Assembly (NCBI GenBank): GCA_016794505.1
Contig: JAEUJZ010000074.1
Coordinates: 113,061 to 177,060, forward strand
Source: Myxococcales bacterium
GTDB taxonomy: Bacteria; Myxococcota_A; Polyangia; Palsa-1104; JAEUJZ01
Direction: 5' to 3'
DNA: 64,000 nucleotides
Translations under genes and position numbers: made by a program
Notes under the pieces: model-generated
Told to the model about the DNA's origin: nothing
The model's database searches: none
The model's input: only the letters and a program-made list of their open reading frames with translations
Shown here: positions 1 through 8,918 of the stretch, piece after piece
Position numbering within the stretch: the first letter of the stretch is position 1
Layout: each line of letters opens with the position of its first letter

Positions 1-882
1 AACGATGCCAGCGCGATGACGTTCGCGTTCGATGTGCGCACCAAGCTCATGCCGCTGGCCACTTCGCTGAAAGAGATCGACGAGCTGTTGCTGCAGGCAG
101 AAAAAGACACGCAGCGCTGCCACGAGCTGATCGGCGAACACCCTGCCTGCGAGATCAACCGCCTGACGAGCTACGCTGCTGCCGTCGAGCGAAGCTTCGC
201 GGCCGGACGCGATCCGCAGCCGCTTTTGAAGAAGGCCGACGACATTCTTTCGCAGCTGCGAAAGCAGGATGTGAAAGATCCCGAGCTTGAGCAAGCGGCC
301 ATGCTGGTTCGCTATGTCGAAGCAGCACAGCGACTGAGCAGTCAGCAGGATCCCAGCCCTGCCTTGGCGCTGCTGCAGGATGCGCTGCGTCGCTGCATCG
401 CACTGCAAGCGGACAATCCCATCTGCCTGGATCGAGGTGCTCGCGCTGCATGGCTCGACGGTGAGTGGCGAGCCGACCGCCCCAAGCAAGCGAGCAAGAC
501 CCTGAAGTCGGCGCTGGCCACCGCGACCCAAGCCGCAGAGAACGCACCCAAGTTTCCCGAGGGCTTGCAAGCAGTGGCCGAGTCGCACCTGCGCTTGGCC
601 CTGCTCGAAAAGCCGCGCTCAAAGGCGGCCGACTCGCAGCTTGCCGAAGCGGCCGCTGCGCTGGAAAAAGCCCTGGCCATGAACCCGGATCTGGCCACAG
701 CGCGCGTGACCGAAGGCAAGCTGCTCTTGGCCCAGGCAGCCGCAGTCCGCGACGAGGCGAAAAAGGCCGCGCTGGCCCGGCAAGCACAGGCTGCTCTCGA
801 ACGCGCGCTGTTGCGTGACCCCCTGCTGCGTCGCGAAGCCCAAGCCCACCTGAGCAAAGCCCAAGAGCTCGCGGCCCGCTAA
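1..882 (+). CDS. C-terminal part of a helical TPR-like protein (5' end outside window)
   Basis: The reading frame is open from base 1, so this is the C-terminal part of a longer protein; the first ATG, at 16, need not be the real start. About 290 residues are visible. They are almost entirely Ala/Leu/Glu/Gln-rich helix with TPR-like periodicity, for example the segment around residues 210-285, which carries the phrase ALEKALAMNPDLATARV typical of TPR helices. No catalytic motif is visible. In myxobacteria such tails often follow a Ser/Thr kinase domain, so a kinase N-terminus upstream is possible, but nothing in the window shows it. The role is probably protein-protein interaction. I am confident that it is coding and not confident of its function. 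Confidence 0.75.
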   Translation, partial: NDASAMTFAFDVRTKLMPLATSLKEIDELLLQAEKDTQRCHELIGEHPACEINRLTSYAAAVERSFAAGRDPQPLLKKADDILSQLRKQDVKDPELEQAAMLVRYVEAAQRLSSQQDPSPALALLQDALRRCIALQADNPICLDRGARAAWLDGEWRADRPKQASKTLKSALATATQAAENAPKFPEGLQAVAESHLRLALLEKPRSKAADSQLAEAAAALEKALAMNPDLATARVTEGKLLLAQAAAVRDEAKKAALARQAQAALERALLRDPLLRREAQAHLSKAQELAAR

Positions 883-916
883 AAAGGTGTTCGCGTAGGA
901 ACCAGCCTCTTTGAGA

Positions 917-1777
917 CTACATGCTCTCGATGCTGGCTTGGCCCGTGGCGAGCAGCCACAGGTTCTTCATGTAGCGCGCCTTGTTCGCCGAGATCGGCCC
1001 CAGCTCCAGCGCCCGCACCAGCTCGGCCACTTGCTGCGGTGTCTGCGGCGAGACCAACAGGCCGTCCATTTCCGGCCGCATCAACGCAAAGCGATATGAA
1101 TCGGTGATACGCGGTTGTCTATAGTCAGGAGTCAATTGAAGGCGCTTAAATACCGACTCTGTAATATATGCACTGGTGCTCTTGAAATTATACATAAGAC
1201 ACGCGCGATTTGTCGGAATATACGGAAATAAATCTTCTTCAGCGCCCGGATGACCGGGGTTGTATCGAATATACGCAATGTCTATTAAATCTGAACAAAT
1301 GCCGACGCGGGCCGCCACCCGATCGTGAAACGATGCCCCAATGCCGCGACATTGCCATAGCTGCTCGGCTCGTGCCTTGTGCAGGCTGCGGTAGCGCGGC
1401 AGAAAGTCCCCCAGCTCGGCCGCACCAGCCAGAAGGACATCGACGCGCTCTAGGCGGGGCATGGCGGCAAGCAGCTCATTGAATTGCAGATATGCAAAGA
1501 TTGGCTCACTGAGATACGAAACCCCACAAATTACGATATCATCGCGACGGACGCCGCTTTCTAACAGGTCGTTTACGCCCGCCATCAATGGCGCATACAG
1601 GCTCCAGTGCAGATCATTGCTGATAAAGAAGAAATTAATTCCGGCATCGAACGCGGCTTTGACCGTCTCGCGCGTTGTGATGCCAAGGCAGATCGGACTC
1701 ACCTGCAGTCCAGATTTGCCAAGAGCATAGCGATCACTGGCCTTGGGCAAGGACGTACGAACGGCCGATCGTTGCAT
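917..1777 (-). CDS. Aldo/keto-reductase-fold protein, probably catalytically degenerate
   Basis: The 286-residue protein starts like an aldo/keto reductase, with RYALGKSGLQVSPICLG followed by ETVKAAFDAGINFFF, which correspond to the first strands of the AKR TIM barrel. The usual catalytic tetrad (Asp, Tyr, Lys, His) is not recognisable. The segment after GINFFF reads ISNDLHWSLY instead of DTADVY, the IATK position reads IVICGVSY, and the LHxPD position reads LLAGAAELGD. A NADPH-binding role or a non-redox role is therefore possible. Base composition is uneven, with AT-rich stretches at about 1110-1260 and 1490-1700 that contrast with the GC-rich neighbours. It lies downstream of miaB on the same strand, about 95 bases away, with a hairpin between them. 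No clear ribosome binding site precedes the ATG at 1777. Confidence 0.7.
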   Translation of the reverse strand: MQRSAVRTSLPKASDRYALGKSGLQVSPICLGITTRETVKAAFDAGINFFFISNDLHWSLYAPLMAGVNDLLESGVRRDDIVICGVSYLSEPIFAYLQFNELLAAMPRLERVDVLLAGAAELGDFLPRYRSLHKARAEQLWQCRGIGASFHDRVAARVGICSDLIDIAYIRYNPGHPGAEEDLFPYIPTNRACLMYNFKSTSAYITESVFKRLQLTPDYRQPRITDSYRFALMRPEMDGLLVSPQTPQQVAELVRALELGPISANKARYMKNLWLLATGQASIESM

Positions 1778-1832
1778 TTAGTACAACATGCTCAACAAGC
1801 CCAGCCCGCTTGTCAATCGAGCTGCACAGTGT

Positions 1833-1865
1833 CGCTGGCCATGGCGTAGCGCGCCCCGGCCAGCG
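1833..1865 (-). terminator. Inverted repeat just downstream of miaB stop
   Basis: Two perfect 8-base arms, CGCTGGCC (1833-1840) and GGCCAGCG (1858-1865), flank a 17-base loop. The structure begins 7 bases past the miaB stop codon on the minus strand. No T-run follows, so it is at best a weak or Rho-assisted terminator, or an mRNA 3'-end stabilising hairpin, between miaB and the reductase-like gene. Confidence 0.4.
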
Positions 1866-1871
1866 ATGGTG

Positions 1872-3377
1872 TCAGCTCGCGAGAAGCCCGACTAAGGTAT
1901 GGATCTTCGACTCGGTGATGCGCACCGGGACGAGCTGTCCGATCAAGCTCTGCAAAGCGGCGGGCTCGTGCCCTTCGCAGCGGATGTTGACGGTGTGATT
2001 GCCGGCCGTGCGACCGCAGAGCTGCGCCGTGCCCATGCGCGCGAAGCCTTCGATCAGAATCGGCTCGATGCGCCCCACCATGCGGCCGAGGCGCTCGGCC
2101 GTGATCGTCTTTTGCAGCGCCAAGACCGTCGACAAGCGACGCGACTTTTCATCGGCCAAGACGTCATCAGGCAAGTCGATAGCCGGCGTGCCAGGCCGAC
2201 GCGAGTACGCGAACGAATAGATCGAGTCGTAGCGCACAGTCTCAAGCAGCGACAGCGTCTGCGCGAAGTCCTGCTCGGTCTCGCCGGGATAGCCGACGAT
2301 GATGTCCGTCGACAGCGAGATGTCGGGGCAGACCTGGCGCAGGTACTCGATCTTTTCCAAGTACTGCTCGCGCGTGTACTCGCGGGCCATGCGCGAAAGC
2401 ACGCTGCTGCTGCCGGCCTGCACCGGCAAGTGCAGCCACGGGCACAGCTTGTCGCAGTCGCGGAAGGCATCGGCGACCTTGCGCGAAAAATAGTGCGGGT
2501 GACTTGTGGTGTAGCGCAGCCGCATCAGGCCCGGCACGTCGTTGATGCGACGCAGAAGCTCGGCAAAGTCGTCGCCATCCGGCGTACCAATGGCGTGATA
2601 GGCGTTGACGTTCTGCCCGATCAGCGTGATCTCGCGCGCACCCAGCGCGATGAAGCGCTCGACCTCGACGCGCACTTCTTCGGCGGGACGCGACACCTCG
2701 CACCCACGCGTGTTCGGCACCACGCAGTACGCGCAGTAGTTGTCGCAGCCCTTCTGAATCGTCACCAGCGCCGTCACAGACACATCGCCGGGCCGCGGAT
2801 CGGCGGTCAGAAACGCATAGTCTTCAACGTCGGTGACCTCGGTCTTGGCCAAGCGCAGGCGATAGCGATTGGGAATCGCCGTCGAGCGTGGGCTGACCGG
2901 CGCGGACCCCGTCGCAGCCGCGGTGCTGCCAGGGTCGTTGATGCGACGCACATGCTCGGCCAAGCGCGGGATCTGATCGGGACCAAACGTCAGATCCGCG
3001 ACGGGAATCTTGCGCAGCAGGGCGTCCCCTTCTTGCTGCGCGACACAGCCCCCGATGGCCACAACCAGGGCGGGGTTTTTGTCTTTAAGCGGCTTGTAGC
3101 GACCGGCCGCGGACGCCGCTTTGTGCTCGGCCTTTTCGCGAATCGAACAGGTGTTGATGACGATCAGGTCGGCCCCCTCGGCTTCGTCGGTGCGCTCGAA
3201 GCCGTTTCGCCGCAGCACCTCGACCATGCGCTCGACGTCATAGTCGTTCATCTGGCAGCCAAAGTTTTCGATGAACACACGCCGCGCCGCCCCCGCCATG
3301 GGGGCCACGGTCACGCTACCTTCTCGTGCCGCATCCACCGCGAAAGAGGGCGTGGTAGACAGAGCTTCAGACGACAT
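1872..3377 (-). CDS. miaB: tRNA-2-methylthio-N6-dimethylallyladenosine synthase MiaB
   Basis: This radical-SAM methylthiotransferase adds a methylthio group to i6A37 of tRNAs that read UNN codons. The N-terminal UPF0004 domain shows its three cluster cysteines in FGCQMND, NTCSIRE and GGCVAQQ. The radical SAM domain has the CxxxCxxC motif in CDNYCAYC, at about residues 210-217. A TRAM-type RNA-binding domain forms the last 70 or so residues. The length of 501 residues is slightly above the family norm because of a non-conserved N-terminal extension and a short insert after RRINDPG. Possible starts are the codons at 3419, 3377 and 3299. I chose 3377 because it avoids overlap with the divergent gene starting at 3387, but conserved sequence begins only just after 3299 (RRVFIENFGCQ). 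The function call is very secure. Confidence 0.95.
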   Translation of the reverse strand: MSSEALSTTPSFAVDAAREGSVTVAPMAGAARRVFIENFGCQMNDYDVERMVEVLRRNGFERTDEAEGADLIVINTCSIREKAEHKAASAAGRYKPLKDKNPALVVAIGGCVAQQEGDALLRKIPVADLTFGPDQIPRLAEHVRRINDPGSTAAATGSAPVSPRSTAIPNRYRLRLAKTEVTDVEDYAFLTADPRPGDVSVTALVTIQKGCDNYCAYCVVPNTRGCEVSRPAEEVRVEVERFIALGAREITLIGQNVNAYHAIGTPDGDDFAELLRRINDVPGLMRLRYTTSHPHYFSRKVADAFRDCDKLCPWLHLPVQAGSSSVLSRMAREYTREQYLEKIEYLRQVCPDISLSTDIIVGYPGETEQDFAQTLSLLETVRYDSIYSFAYSRRPGTPAIDLPDDVLADEKSRRLSTVLALQKTITAERLGRMVGRIEPILIEGFARMGTAQLCGRTAGNHTVNIRCEGHEPAALQSLIGQLVPVRITESKIHTLVGLLAS

Positions 3378-3386
3378 GGCCAGCTG

Positions 3387-4469
3387 ATGTACACCAAGTT
3401 CAGTCTTTCTGGATACCATTTCAATGGCCCGCTCTTGGCCGGGCTGTTGCTTGGTCTTTGCACCCTAATCAGTGAGGGAGGCTGCTCGCACGTGCCCTAT
3501 CCAGACTCGCCGCAGTGGCGCAATGGACGCTTTGAAAATCCACCGGACTGGCCGCGTTTTCCGACGGTGCGTGAGTTCCTCCGCTGGATTGCGACACGCC
3601 CGCGCTCGTTTCCTGACTTTGCGCCGCGGGTGGTGGAAAACGATGGCCAACGGCTGCGCGAAGAGCGCAAGCGACCGTCGGTGACGTGGATCGGACATGC
3701 GACGCTTCTGGTGCAGGGGGGTGGGGTCTCGGTGCTGACCGATCCCATCTTTTCGCAGCGCATCAGCGGCATCTATTCGCGCTTCGCAGCGCCGGGCGTG
3801 GCCCTGGCCAAGCTGCCGCCTATCGACGCCGTCGTCATCTCGCACAACCACCGCGATCACTTGGATGAAGCCAGCGTAAAAGCGCTGGGGCCACGCGTTC
3901 ATTTCGTCGTACCGCTGGGCCTGGCCGCCTGGTTTCGTCAGCGCGGCCTGACCGTCGTCACCGAGCTTGACTGGTGGCAGACCACCGAGATCACCACCGC
4001 CGCGGGTCACAAAGCACAGATCACGCTGGTGCCGGCGCAGCACTGGTCGCGACGCGGGCTCACCGACGATCGCGCCACGCTGTGGGGCGGCTATGTGCTC
4101 GCGCTGGGCGGCGTACGCGTGTACTTCGCGGGGGACACCGGCTATCCCGCTGCGTTCAAAGAGATCGGCCGCCGCTTCGCCAACCTCGACTATGCGCTGC
4201 TGCCCATTGGCGCGTATGAGCCGCGCTGGTTCATGTGCCCGCAGCACATCTCGCCCGAGGACGCGGCGCGGGCTTTTCACGATCTGGGAGCGCGTCACTT
4301 GATCCCCATGCACTACGCCACGTTTCGTCTGTCCGACGAGCCCATGGACGAGCCGCCGCGCCTTTTGCAGCAGGCGCTGGGCAAAGACATCGACCACCTG
4401 ATCGAGCTCGCCATCGGCGAGACGCACTGGCAGGTCGGCACGCCGCCATTTTCCGACCTGCGACCCTAG
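3387..4469 (+). CDS. NAPE-PLD-like metallo-beta-lactamase-fold hydrolase, exported
   Basis: The 360-residue protein has the MBL-fold zinc motif HNHRDHLD at residues 153-160, FAGDTGY further on, and PMHYATF near the C-terminus. Together with the opening TWIGHATLLVQ these place it in the NAPE-phospholipase D/UlaG-like branch, whose members cleave phosphodiester or phospholipid substrates. The N-terminus has a hydrophobic stretch (about residues 14-28) ending in SEGGC, which suggests export and perhaps lipidation, although the lipobox is not canonical. The same frame is open far upstream (from 1899), but that part is antisense to miaB; the ATG at 3387 directly precedes the signal sequence. The substrate is unknown. 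It is divergent from miaB, with only about 10 bases between the chosen starts. Confidence 0.85.
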   Translation: MYTKFSLSGYHFNGPLLAGLLLGLCTLISEGGCSHVPYPDSPQWRNGRFENPPDWPRFPTVREFLRWIATRPRSFPDFAPRVVENDGQRLREERKRPSVTWIGHATLLVQGGGVSVLTDPIFSQRISGIYSRFAAPGVALAKLPPIDAVVISHNHRDHLDEASVKALGPRVHFVVPLGLAAWFRQRGLTVVTELDWWQTTEITTAAGHKAQITLVPAQHWSRRGLTDDRATLWGGYVLALGGVRVYFAGDTGYPAAFKEIGRRFANLDYALLPIGAYEPRWFMCPQHISPEDAARAFHDLGARHLIPMHYATFRLSDEPMDEPPRLLQQALGKDIDHLIELAIGETHWQVGTPPFSDLRP

Positions 4470-4541
4470 GTCCGCGGACCGAGGAGGGGGTCAACGCAAT
4501 CAACCAATCATTCAAAATACTCAGAAATGTAATTTAATTAT

Positions 4542-4563
4542 TGATTCATATATTCATGAATCA
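4542..4563. promoter_or_regulatory. AT-rich inverted repeat between hydrolase and MFS gene
   Basis: The arms TGATTCAT (4542-4549) and ATGAATCA (4556-4563) surround a 6-base spacer in an unusually AT-rich stretch (about 4498-4590) of this GC-rich region. A short T-rich run follows. It could be an operator for the MFS gene starting at 4636 or a weak terminator for the hydrolase gene. The sequence alone does not decide. Confidence 0.4.
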
Positions 4564-4635
4564 TTTGTTTTATGTCGCATTCTTTATTGCCAGTTACCCC
4601 ATCAAGCTCCTAGCGCACAGACCCAAGGACCCAGC

Positions 4636-5862
4636 GTGAGCGAAGCGGAACACGGAACCATCCCGAACCAGGCGCCCCCCTCGATCAAGATGCCACGCGG
4701 CGTGATCGCGCTCGGCTTGGTCAGCTTGTTTATGGATGTCTCGTCTGAGCTTATCCACAGCGTGCTGCCGCTGTTTCTGACGTCGCTTCTGGGCGTCAGC
4801 GCGCTGTGGGTCGGCATCGTCGAAGGCATCGCCGAGTCCACCGCCGCCATCGTCAAGATCTTCTCGGGCGCGATCAGCGACTTTATCGGCAAGCGCAAGC
4901 CGCTTCTGCTTCTGGGGTATGGCCTGGCGCTGCTGACGCGACCGCTGTTTCCGCTTTCGCAGGGCTTCGGAACGATCTTGTTTGCCCGCTTCGTCGACCG
5001 CATCGGCAAAGGCATTCGGGTCGCACCGCGCGACGCACTGCTCGCCGACATCACGCCCAAAGAGATCCGCGGCGCCGCCTATGGCCTGCGGCAGTCGATG
5101 GACACCGTCGGTGCGTTTCTGGGTCCGATCCTGGCGATGCTGATCATGCTGGGCTCGCACAACAACTTTCGCTTGGTGTTTTGGCTGGCGCTTCTGCCAG
5201 CGCTGCTGGTCGTGCTGATCATCTGGCTGGCCATCGACGAGCCAGCGCCCAAAGCGGATCCCGTCCGCCGGCCGTTTCCGCTGCGCCGCGATCAGCTTTC
5301 GCGCCTAAGTCCGGCGTTCTGGTCTGTGACCGTGCTGTCTTCGTTTCTGACGCTGGCGCGTTTTTCTGACGCCTTTTTGATCCTGCGCGGCGACAGCATC
5401 CACCTGCCGGCGGCCTATGCTCCGACGATCCTGATCGTCATGAATGCGGTGTATGCGCTTGCGGCGTGGCCGGCTGGGATCTTGTCGGATCGCATCGGCA
5501 AGCGCCGGCTTTTGACCTTGGGCATCGCGGTGCTCATCGTCGCCGACCTGCTTCTGGCCTGGGGCGATAGCATCCCGTCGGTGTTCCTCGGTGCCAGCCT
5601 GTGGGGCCTGCACATGGGGCTGTCGCAAGGCATCCTGACGGCGCTGATCGCCGACGAGGCCCCGGCGGAGCTACGCGGGACTGCCTTTGGCATGTACAAC
5701 CTGCTTTCGGGCGGGGCGCTGCTTCTGGCCAGCGTCATCGCCGGCTATCTGTGGAAGCAGCACGGCCCGCTTCTGACGTTTAGCGCAGGGGCCGCGTTCT
5801 CGACGATCGCTCTTGTGGGGTTCTTGCTGCGCGGCAACCGGTCGAGCCTGCCCCGCTCGTGA
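4636..5862 (+). CDS. MFS transporter
   Basis: The 408-residue protein has about 12 hydrophobic segments and ends in a short basic tail. The first half carries FARFVDRIGKGIRVAPRDALLAD, a hallmark of an MFS subgroup, with a cytoplasmic loop of the type GxxSDxxGKRK in AISDFIGKRKP near residue 85 that is repeated in the second half as ILSDRIGKRR. It sits in the inner membrane, but the substrate cannot be read from the sequence. The start is a GTG at 4636 with only a weak upstream AAGGA. It heads the co-directional run that continues with xdhC, about 150 bases downstream. Confidence 0.88.
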   Translation: MSEAEHGTIPNQAPPSIKMPRGVIALGLVSLFMDVSSELIHSVLPLFLTSLLGVSALWVGIVEGIAESTAAIVKIFSGAISDFIGKRKPLLLLGYGLALLTRPLFPLSQGFGTILFARFVDRIGKGIRVAPRDALLADITPKEIRGAAYGLRQSMDTVGAFLGPILAMLIMLGSHNNFRLVFWLALLPALLVVLIIWLAIDEPAPKADPVRRPFPLRRDQLSRLSPAFWSVTVLSSFLTLARFSDAFLILRGDSIHLPAAYAPTILIVMNAVYALAAWPAGILSDRIGKRRLLTLGIAVLIVADLLLAWGDSIPSVFLGASLWGLHMGLSQGILTALIADEAPAELRGTAFGMYNLLSGGALLLASVIAGYLWKQHGPLLTFSAGAAFSTIALVGFLLRGNRSSLPRS

Positions 5863-6012
5863 CCGCGCGTCTGCGCCAGGTTGCGGCCCAGGGGCTGGCT
5901 CGACTTGCGCCATCAGCGACGGGGTAGACGGCGCTTGCAGCATCGACGTATCATCGCGCTGCCATGCTGCAATCGCGATGGAATGCGGTGTCTCGACTGA
6001 AACGAGGGAGCC

Positions 6013-7116
6013 ATGAGTAGCGTGATGAGCGATTCCCTGGCCTTGCTGCAGCAAGCAGCGACCTGGCACGCCGCGGGCCGCAAGGTGGCGGTAGCGACGG
6101 TGGTGAAGACCTGGGGCTCATCGCCGAGGCCGCCGGGCAGCATGCTGGTGGTAAACGAAGACAGCGAGTTTGTCGGCTCGGTCTCGGGTGGCTGCATCGA
6201 GGGGGCGGTGGTCAGCGCAGCGCTGTCGAGCATGCAAGACGGACAGGCGCGGCTTCTGTCGTTTGGCGTCACGCACGACATGGCCTGGGAAGTGGGCCTG
6301 GCCTGCGGCGGCCAGGTCGAGGTCTTTGTTCGCGCTCTTGCTAGCGCTGGCCCCGATGGCGAGCGCTATTCCGCGCTGTGCAGCGCACTGGCCGAGCGCA
6401 GACCCGTGGCCCTGTTGACGGCCATTCCCGACGGAGAGCAGCGGCTGATCACGCTCGATGAGAGCGCCGTGTGTGCCGCGCTAGCGCGGCCCGAGTCACC
6501 TGCGCTGCGCTCCTTGCTTGCGCAGGCGCTGCGCAGCGAACAAGCCAGCGAAGTCCGCGAAGAAGCCACGGCGTCGGACGTCGCAGCGAGTGCGGCGCTG
6601 CAGGCCGCAGGCGAGATCTCGCGACGCTTTTTTCTGCAGCCCTTCTGCCCACCACCGCGCCTGATCATCGTCGGAGCGGTCCACATTGCGCAGCCGCTGT
6701 CCCAGATGGCGGCGCTTTCCGGGCTTTCGGTGATCGTGATCGATCCGCGCACCGCCTTTGCCAGCGAGGCGCGCTTTCCCGGTGTCGATCTGCGAACCAC
6801 ATGGCCCGCGCAGGCGCTTGCTTCCGTCGGGGTCGATGCGCGCACGGCCGTGGTGACGCTGACCCATGATCCCAAGCTCGACGATCCGGCGCTGGAAGCC
6901 GCACTGCACAGCCAGGCGTTTTATGTCGGCTCGCTGGGCAGCGGCAAGACCCACGCAGCGCGCTGCAGCCGCCTGCGCAACAAAGGATTTTCCGACGATC
7001 AGATCGCGCGGATCCATGGCCCGGTGGGGCTGAAGATCGGTGCGCGCTCGCCCGCCGAGATCGCCGTTTCGATCTTGGCTGAGCTGATCGCTGCACTGCG
7101 GAGCGAGGCGCGGTGA
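6013..7116 (+). CDS. xdhC: XdhC/CoxI family molybdenum-cofactor maturation protein
   Basis: XdhC proteins bind Mo cofactor, promote its sulfuration and insert it into xanthine-dehydrogenase-type molybdenum hydroxylases. The N-terminal XdhC domain shows GSVSGGCIEGAV and LACGGQVEVF, both diagnostic. The C-terminal Rossmann-like XdhC_C domain starts near residue 215 (RLIIVGAVHIAQPL) and includes TLTHDPKLDDPAL and YVGSLGSGKTH. The length of 367 residues is normal for the two-domain form. The start at 6013 follows an ACGAGGGAGCC ribosome binding site. The stop overlaps the next gene by four bases (GTGA), so the two are translationally coupled. Confidence 0.93.
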   Translation: MSSVMSDSLALLQQAATWHAAGRKVAVATVVKTWGSSPRPPGSMLVVNEDSEFVGSVSGGCIEGAVVSAALSSMQDGQARLLSFGVTHDMAWEVGLACGGQVEVFVRALASAGPDGERYSALCSALAERRPVALLTAIPDGEQRLITLDESAVCAALARPESPALRSLLAQALRSEQASEVREEATASDVAASAALQAAGEISRRFFLQPFCPPPRLIIVGAVHIAQPLSQMAALSGLSVIVIDPRTAFASEARFPGVDLRTTWPAQALASVGVDARTAVVTLTHDPKLDDPALEAALHSQAFYVGSLGSGKTHAARCSRLRNKGFSDDQIARIHGPVGLKIGARSPAEIAVSILAELIAALRSEAR

Positions 7117-8879
7117 GGTTTTGCCGCCTGTCGCTGACTGGCGCCGATGCCGTCGGAGCCGTGTGCGCCCATACGCTGCGCCTGCGTCCGGGGCTGGTGT
7201 TCAAAAAGGGGCGCGTGCTTTCCGCAGCCGATGTCGCTGCGCTGCGCGAGGCCGGCCATGTCGAGATCGTAGCTGCCCAGCTTACCGTCGAAGACATCGG
7301 CGAAGACGAGGCCGCGGCTCGCGTGGCGCATGCGGCGGCAGGGGCCGGGCTGCGCTGCGCCGAAGCGAGCACCGGGCGATGCAACCTGCACACCACGGCC
7401 GCCGGTCTTTTGCGCGTCGATGCAGCGCGCGTCCATCAGCTAAACGAAGTGGACGAGGCCGTGACCTTGGCCACGCTGCCTGACTACTCGCCGCTTCCCG
7501 CAGGTGCCCTGGTAGCGACGGTCAAGATCATCCCCTTTGCCGTACCGGGCGAGATCGTCGAGCGCTGCCTCGCTGCGGTGCCGGGCGGCGTGCTGTCGCT
7601 GCAGCCGTTTGAGCCCGCGCGGGTCCAGGTTGGCCTGGTGCTGACCCGCTTGCCTAGCGTGCCAGACAGCCTGCTCGATCGCGCGGCGGGTTCGCAGCGC
7701 GTGCGCGCCGAGCGCCTGGGCGGACGGCTGGTCGCCGAGCTTCGCTGCCCACATGACGAGGCATCGGTGGCCGCCGCGCTGCGCACGCTGCATGCGCAGG
7801 GCTGCTCGCAGCTTTGGGTTCTAGGAGCTTCGGCGATCGTCGATCGCAGCGACGTGATCCCAGCCGCCGTGGTCGCGGTCGGCGGTCAGATCGAACACTT
7901 CGGCATGCCGGTGGATCCGGGCAACTTGCTGCTTCTCGCGCGGGTCTTTGATACACCGCTTGTGGGGGTGCCGGGCTGTGCGCGTTCGCTGCGCCGCAGT
8001 GGCTTCGACTTCGTCATCGAGCGCCTGGCTGCTGGATTTCCCGTCGGTGCTGCCGATGTGCGAGCCATGGGTGTGGGGGGGCTGCTGGGCGAAAGTCCGC
8101 TGCGACCACAGCCGCGCAGCGAAGCTCTGGGCGAGCCGCAGATCGGCGCCGTGGTGCTGGCAGCGGGTCTGTCGCGACGCATGGGGGAACAGAACAAGCT
8201 CGTGCAGCCCGTCGACGGAGTGCCGCTCGTCTTGCATGCAATCGATGCCCTGCTTGCGACGAATGTCGCGCCGATTGTGGTGGTCACGGGACATCAAGCG
8301 GACGCGGTGCAGTCGCTGGTTGCCAGCCGAGCGGCGCAGGGTCGCGTGCGCTGCGTTCACAACCCGGACTATGCACAGGGACTGTCGACGTCGCTGCGCG
8401 TCGGCATCGCCGCGCTGTCGGCTGGCCAAGGCGCCGTCGATGGAGTCCGCCCGTCGGCGCAGCGCTGCGATGGTGCGCTGGTGTGCTTGGGCGACATGCC
8501 ACGCGTGCGCTCGGGCCACATGGAAGCGCTGCTCGCCGCGTTCGATCCCAGTGATGGCCGGGAAGTCATCGTACCGACCTATCGCGGGCAGCGCGGAAAC
8601 CCCGTCCTGTGGTCTTCGCGTTTTTTTCCTGAGCTGCAGCAGCTTCACGGCGACAGCGGGGCGAAAGCGCTGCTTTCCAATCACGCCGATGTTCTCTGTT
8701 ACGTGCCGATGGGCGATGATGGCGTGACGCTGGATGTTGATACCAACGAAGCGCTGGCCGCTCTGCAGCGGCAGCAGGCAGCGCGCCCAGAACAGAAACG
8801 CGGCCCGGCTGCGGGGGAACCCGAGCGGCCCCAGGCATCCCCGGACGAACCGTTGAGTGAGCGCAGATCGGCCGAGTAA
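7113..8879 (+). CDS. Molybdopterin-binding domain fused to MobA/MocA-like nucleotidyltransferase
   Basis: The first 330 or so residues resemble the molybdopterin-binding MoeA/CinA-like domain, with LRPGLVFKKGRVLSAADVAAL and a later GNLLLLARVFDTPLVGVPGC. From about residue 345 a MobA/MocA-like transferase domain begins with AVVLAAGLSRRMGEQNKL, the GTP/CTP-binding signature, and contains VTGHQADAV and LGDMPRV. The second half should transfer CMP or GMP to molybdopterin to make the dinucleotide cofactor used by xanthine/CO dehydrogenases (CMP form, MocA-type). The fusion places cofactor binding and nucleotide transfer in one chain. The start is GTG at 7113, overlapping the xdhC stop. The last 40 residues are low-complexity and charged. 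Confidence 0.88.
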   Translation: MRFCRLSLTGADAVGAVCAHTLRLRPGLVFKKGRVLSAADVAALREAGHVEIVAAQLTVEDIGEDEAAARVAHAAAGAGLRCAEASTGRCNLHTTAAGLLRVDAARVHQLNEVDEAVTLATLPDYSPLPAGALVATVKIIPFAVPGEIVERCLAAVPGGVLSLQPFEPARVQVGLVLTRLPSVPDSLLDRAAGSQRVRAERLGGRLVAELRCPHDEASVAAALRTLHAQGCSQLWVLGASAIVDRSDVIPAAVVAVGGQIEHFGMPVDPGNLLLLARVFDTPLVGVPGCARSLRRSGFDFVIERLAAGFPVGAADVRAMGVGGLLGESPLRPQPRSEALGEPQIGAVVLAAGLSRRMGEQNKLVQPVDGVPLVLHAIDALLATNVAPIVVVTGHQADAVQSLVASRAAQGRVRCVHNPDYAQGLSTSLRVGIAALSAGQGAVDGVRPSAQRCDGALVCLGDMPRVRSGHMEALLAAFDPSDGREVIVPTYRGQRGNPVLWSSRFFPELQQLHGDSGAKALLSNHADVLCYVPMGDDGVTLDVDTNEALAALQRQQAARPEQKRGPAAGEPERPQASPDEPLSERRSAE

Positions 8880-8918
8880 GCGACGACAGCCCGTCGCGTG
8901 GCCCCAGCGAGGAGTGCG

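Noticed and set aside
155..857. Two long minus-strand frames over the first gene
   Set aside because: They are Arg/Ala/Ser-rich shadows of a GC-rich coding strand with no recognisable motif.
1899..3386. Long forward open frame running into the metallo-hydrolase gene
   Set aside because: It is antisense to miaB, whose motifs are unmistakable. The real hydrolase starts at ATG 3387, just before its signal sequence.
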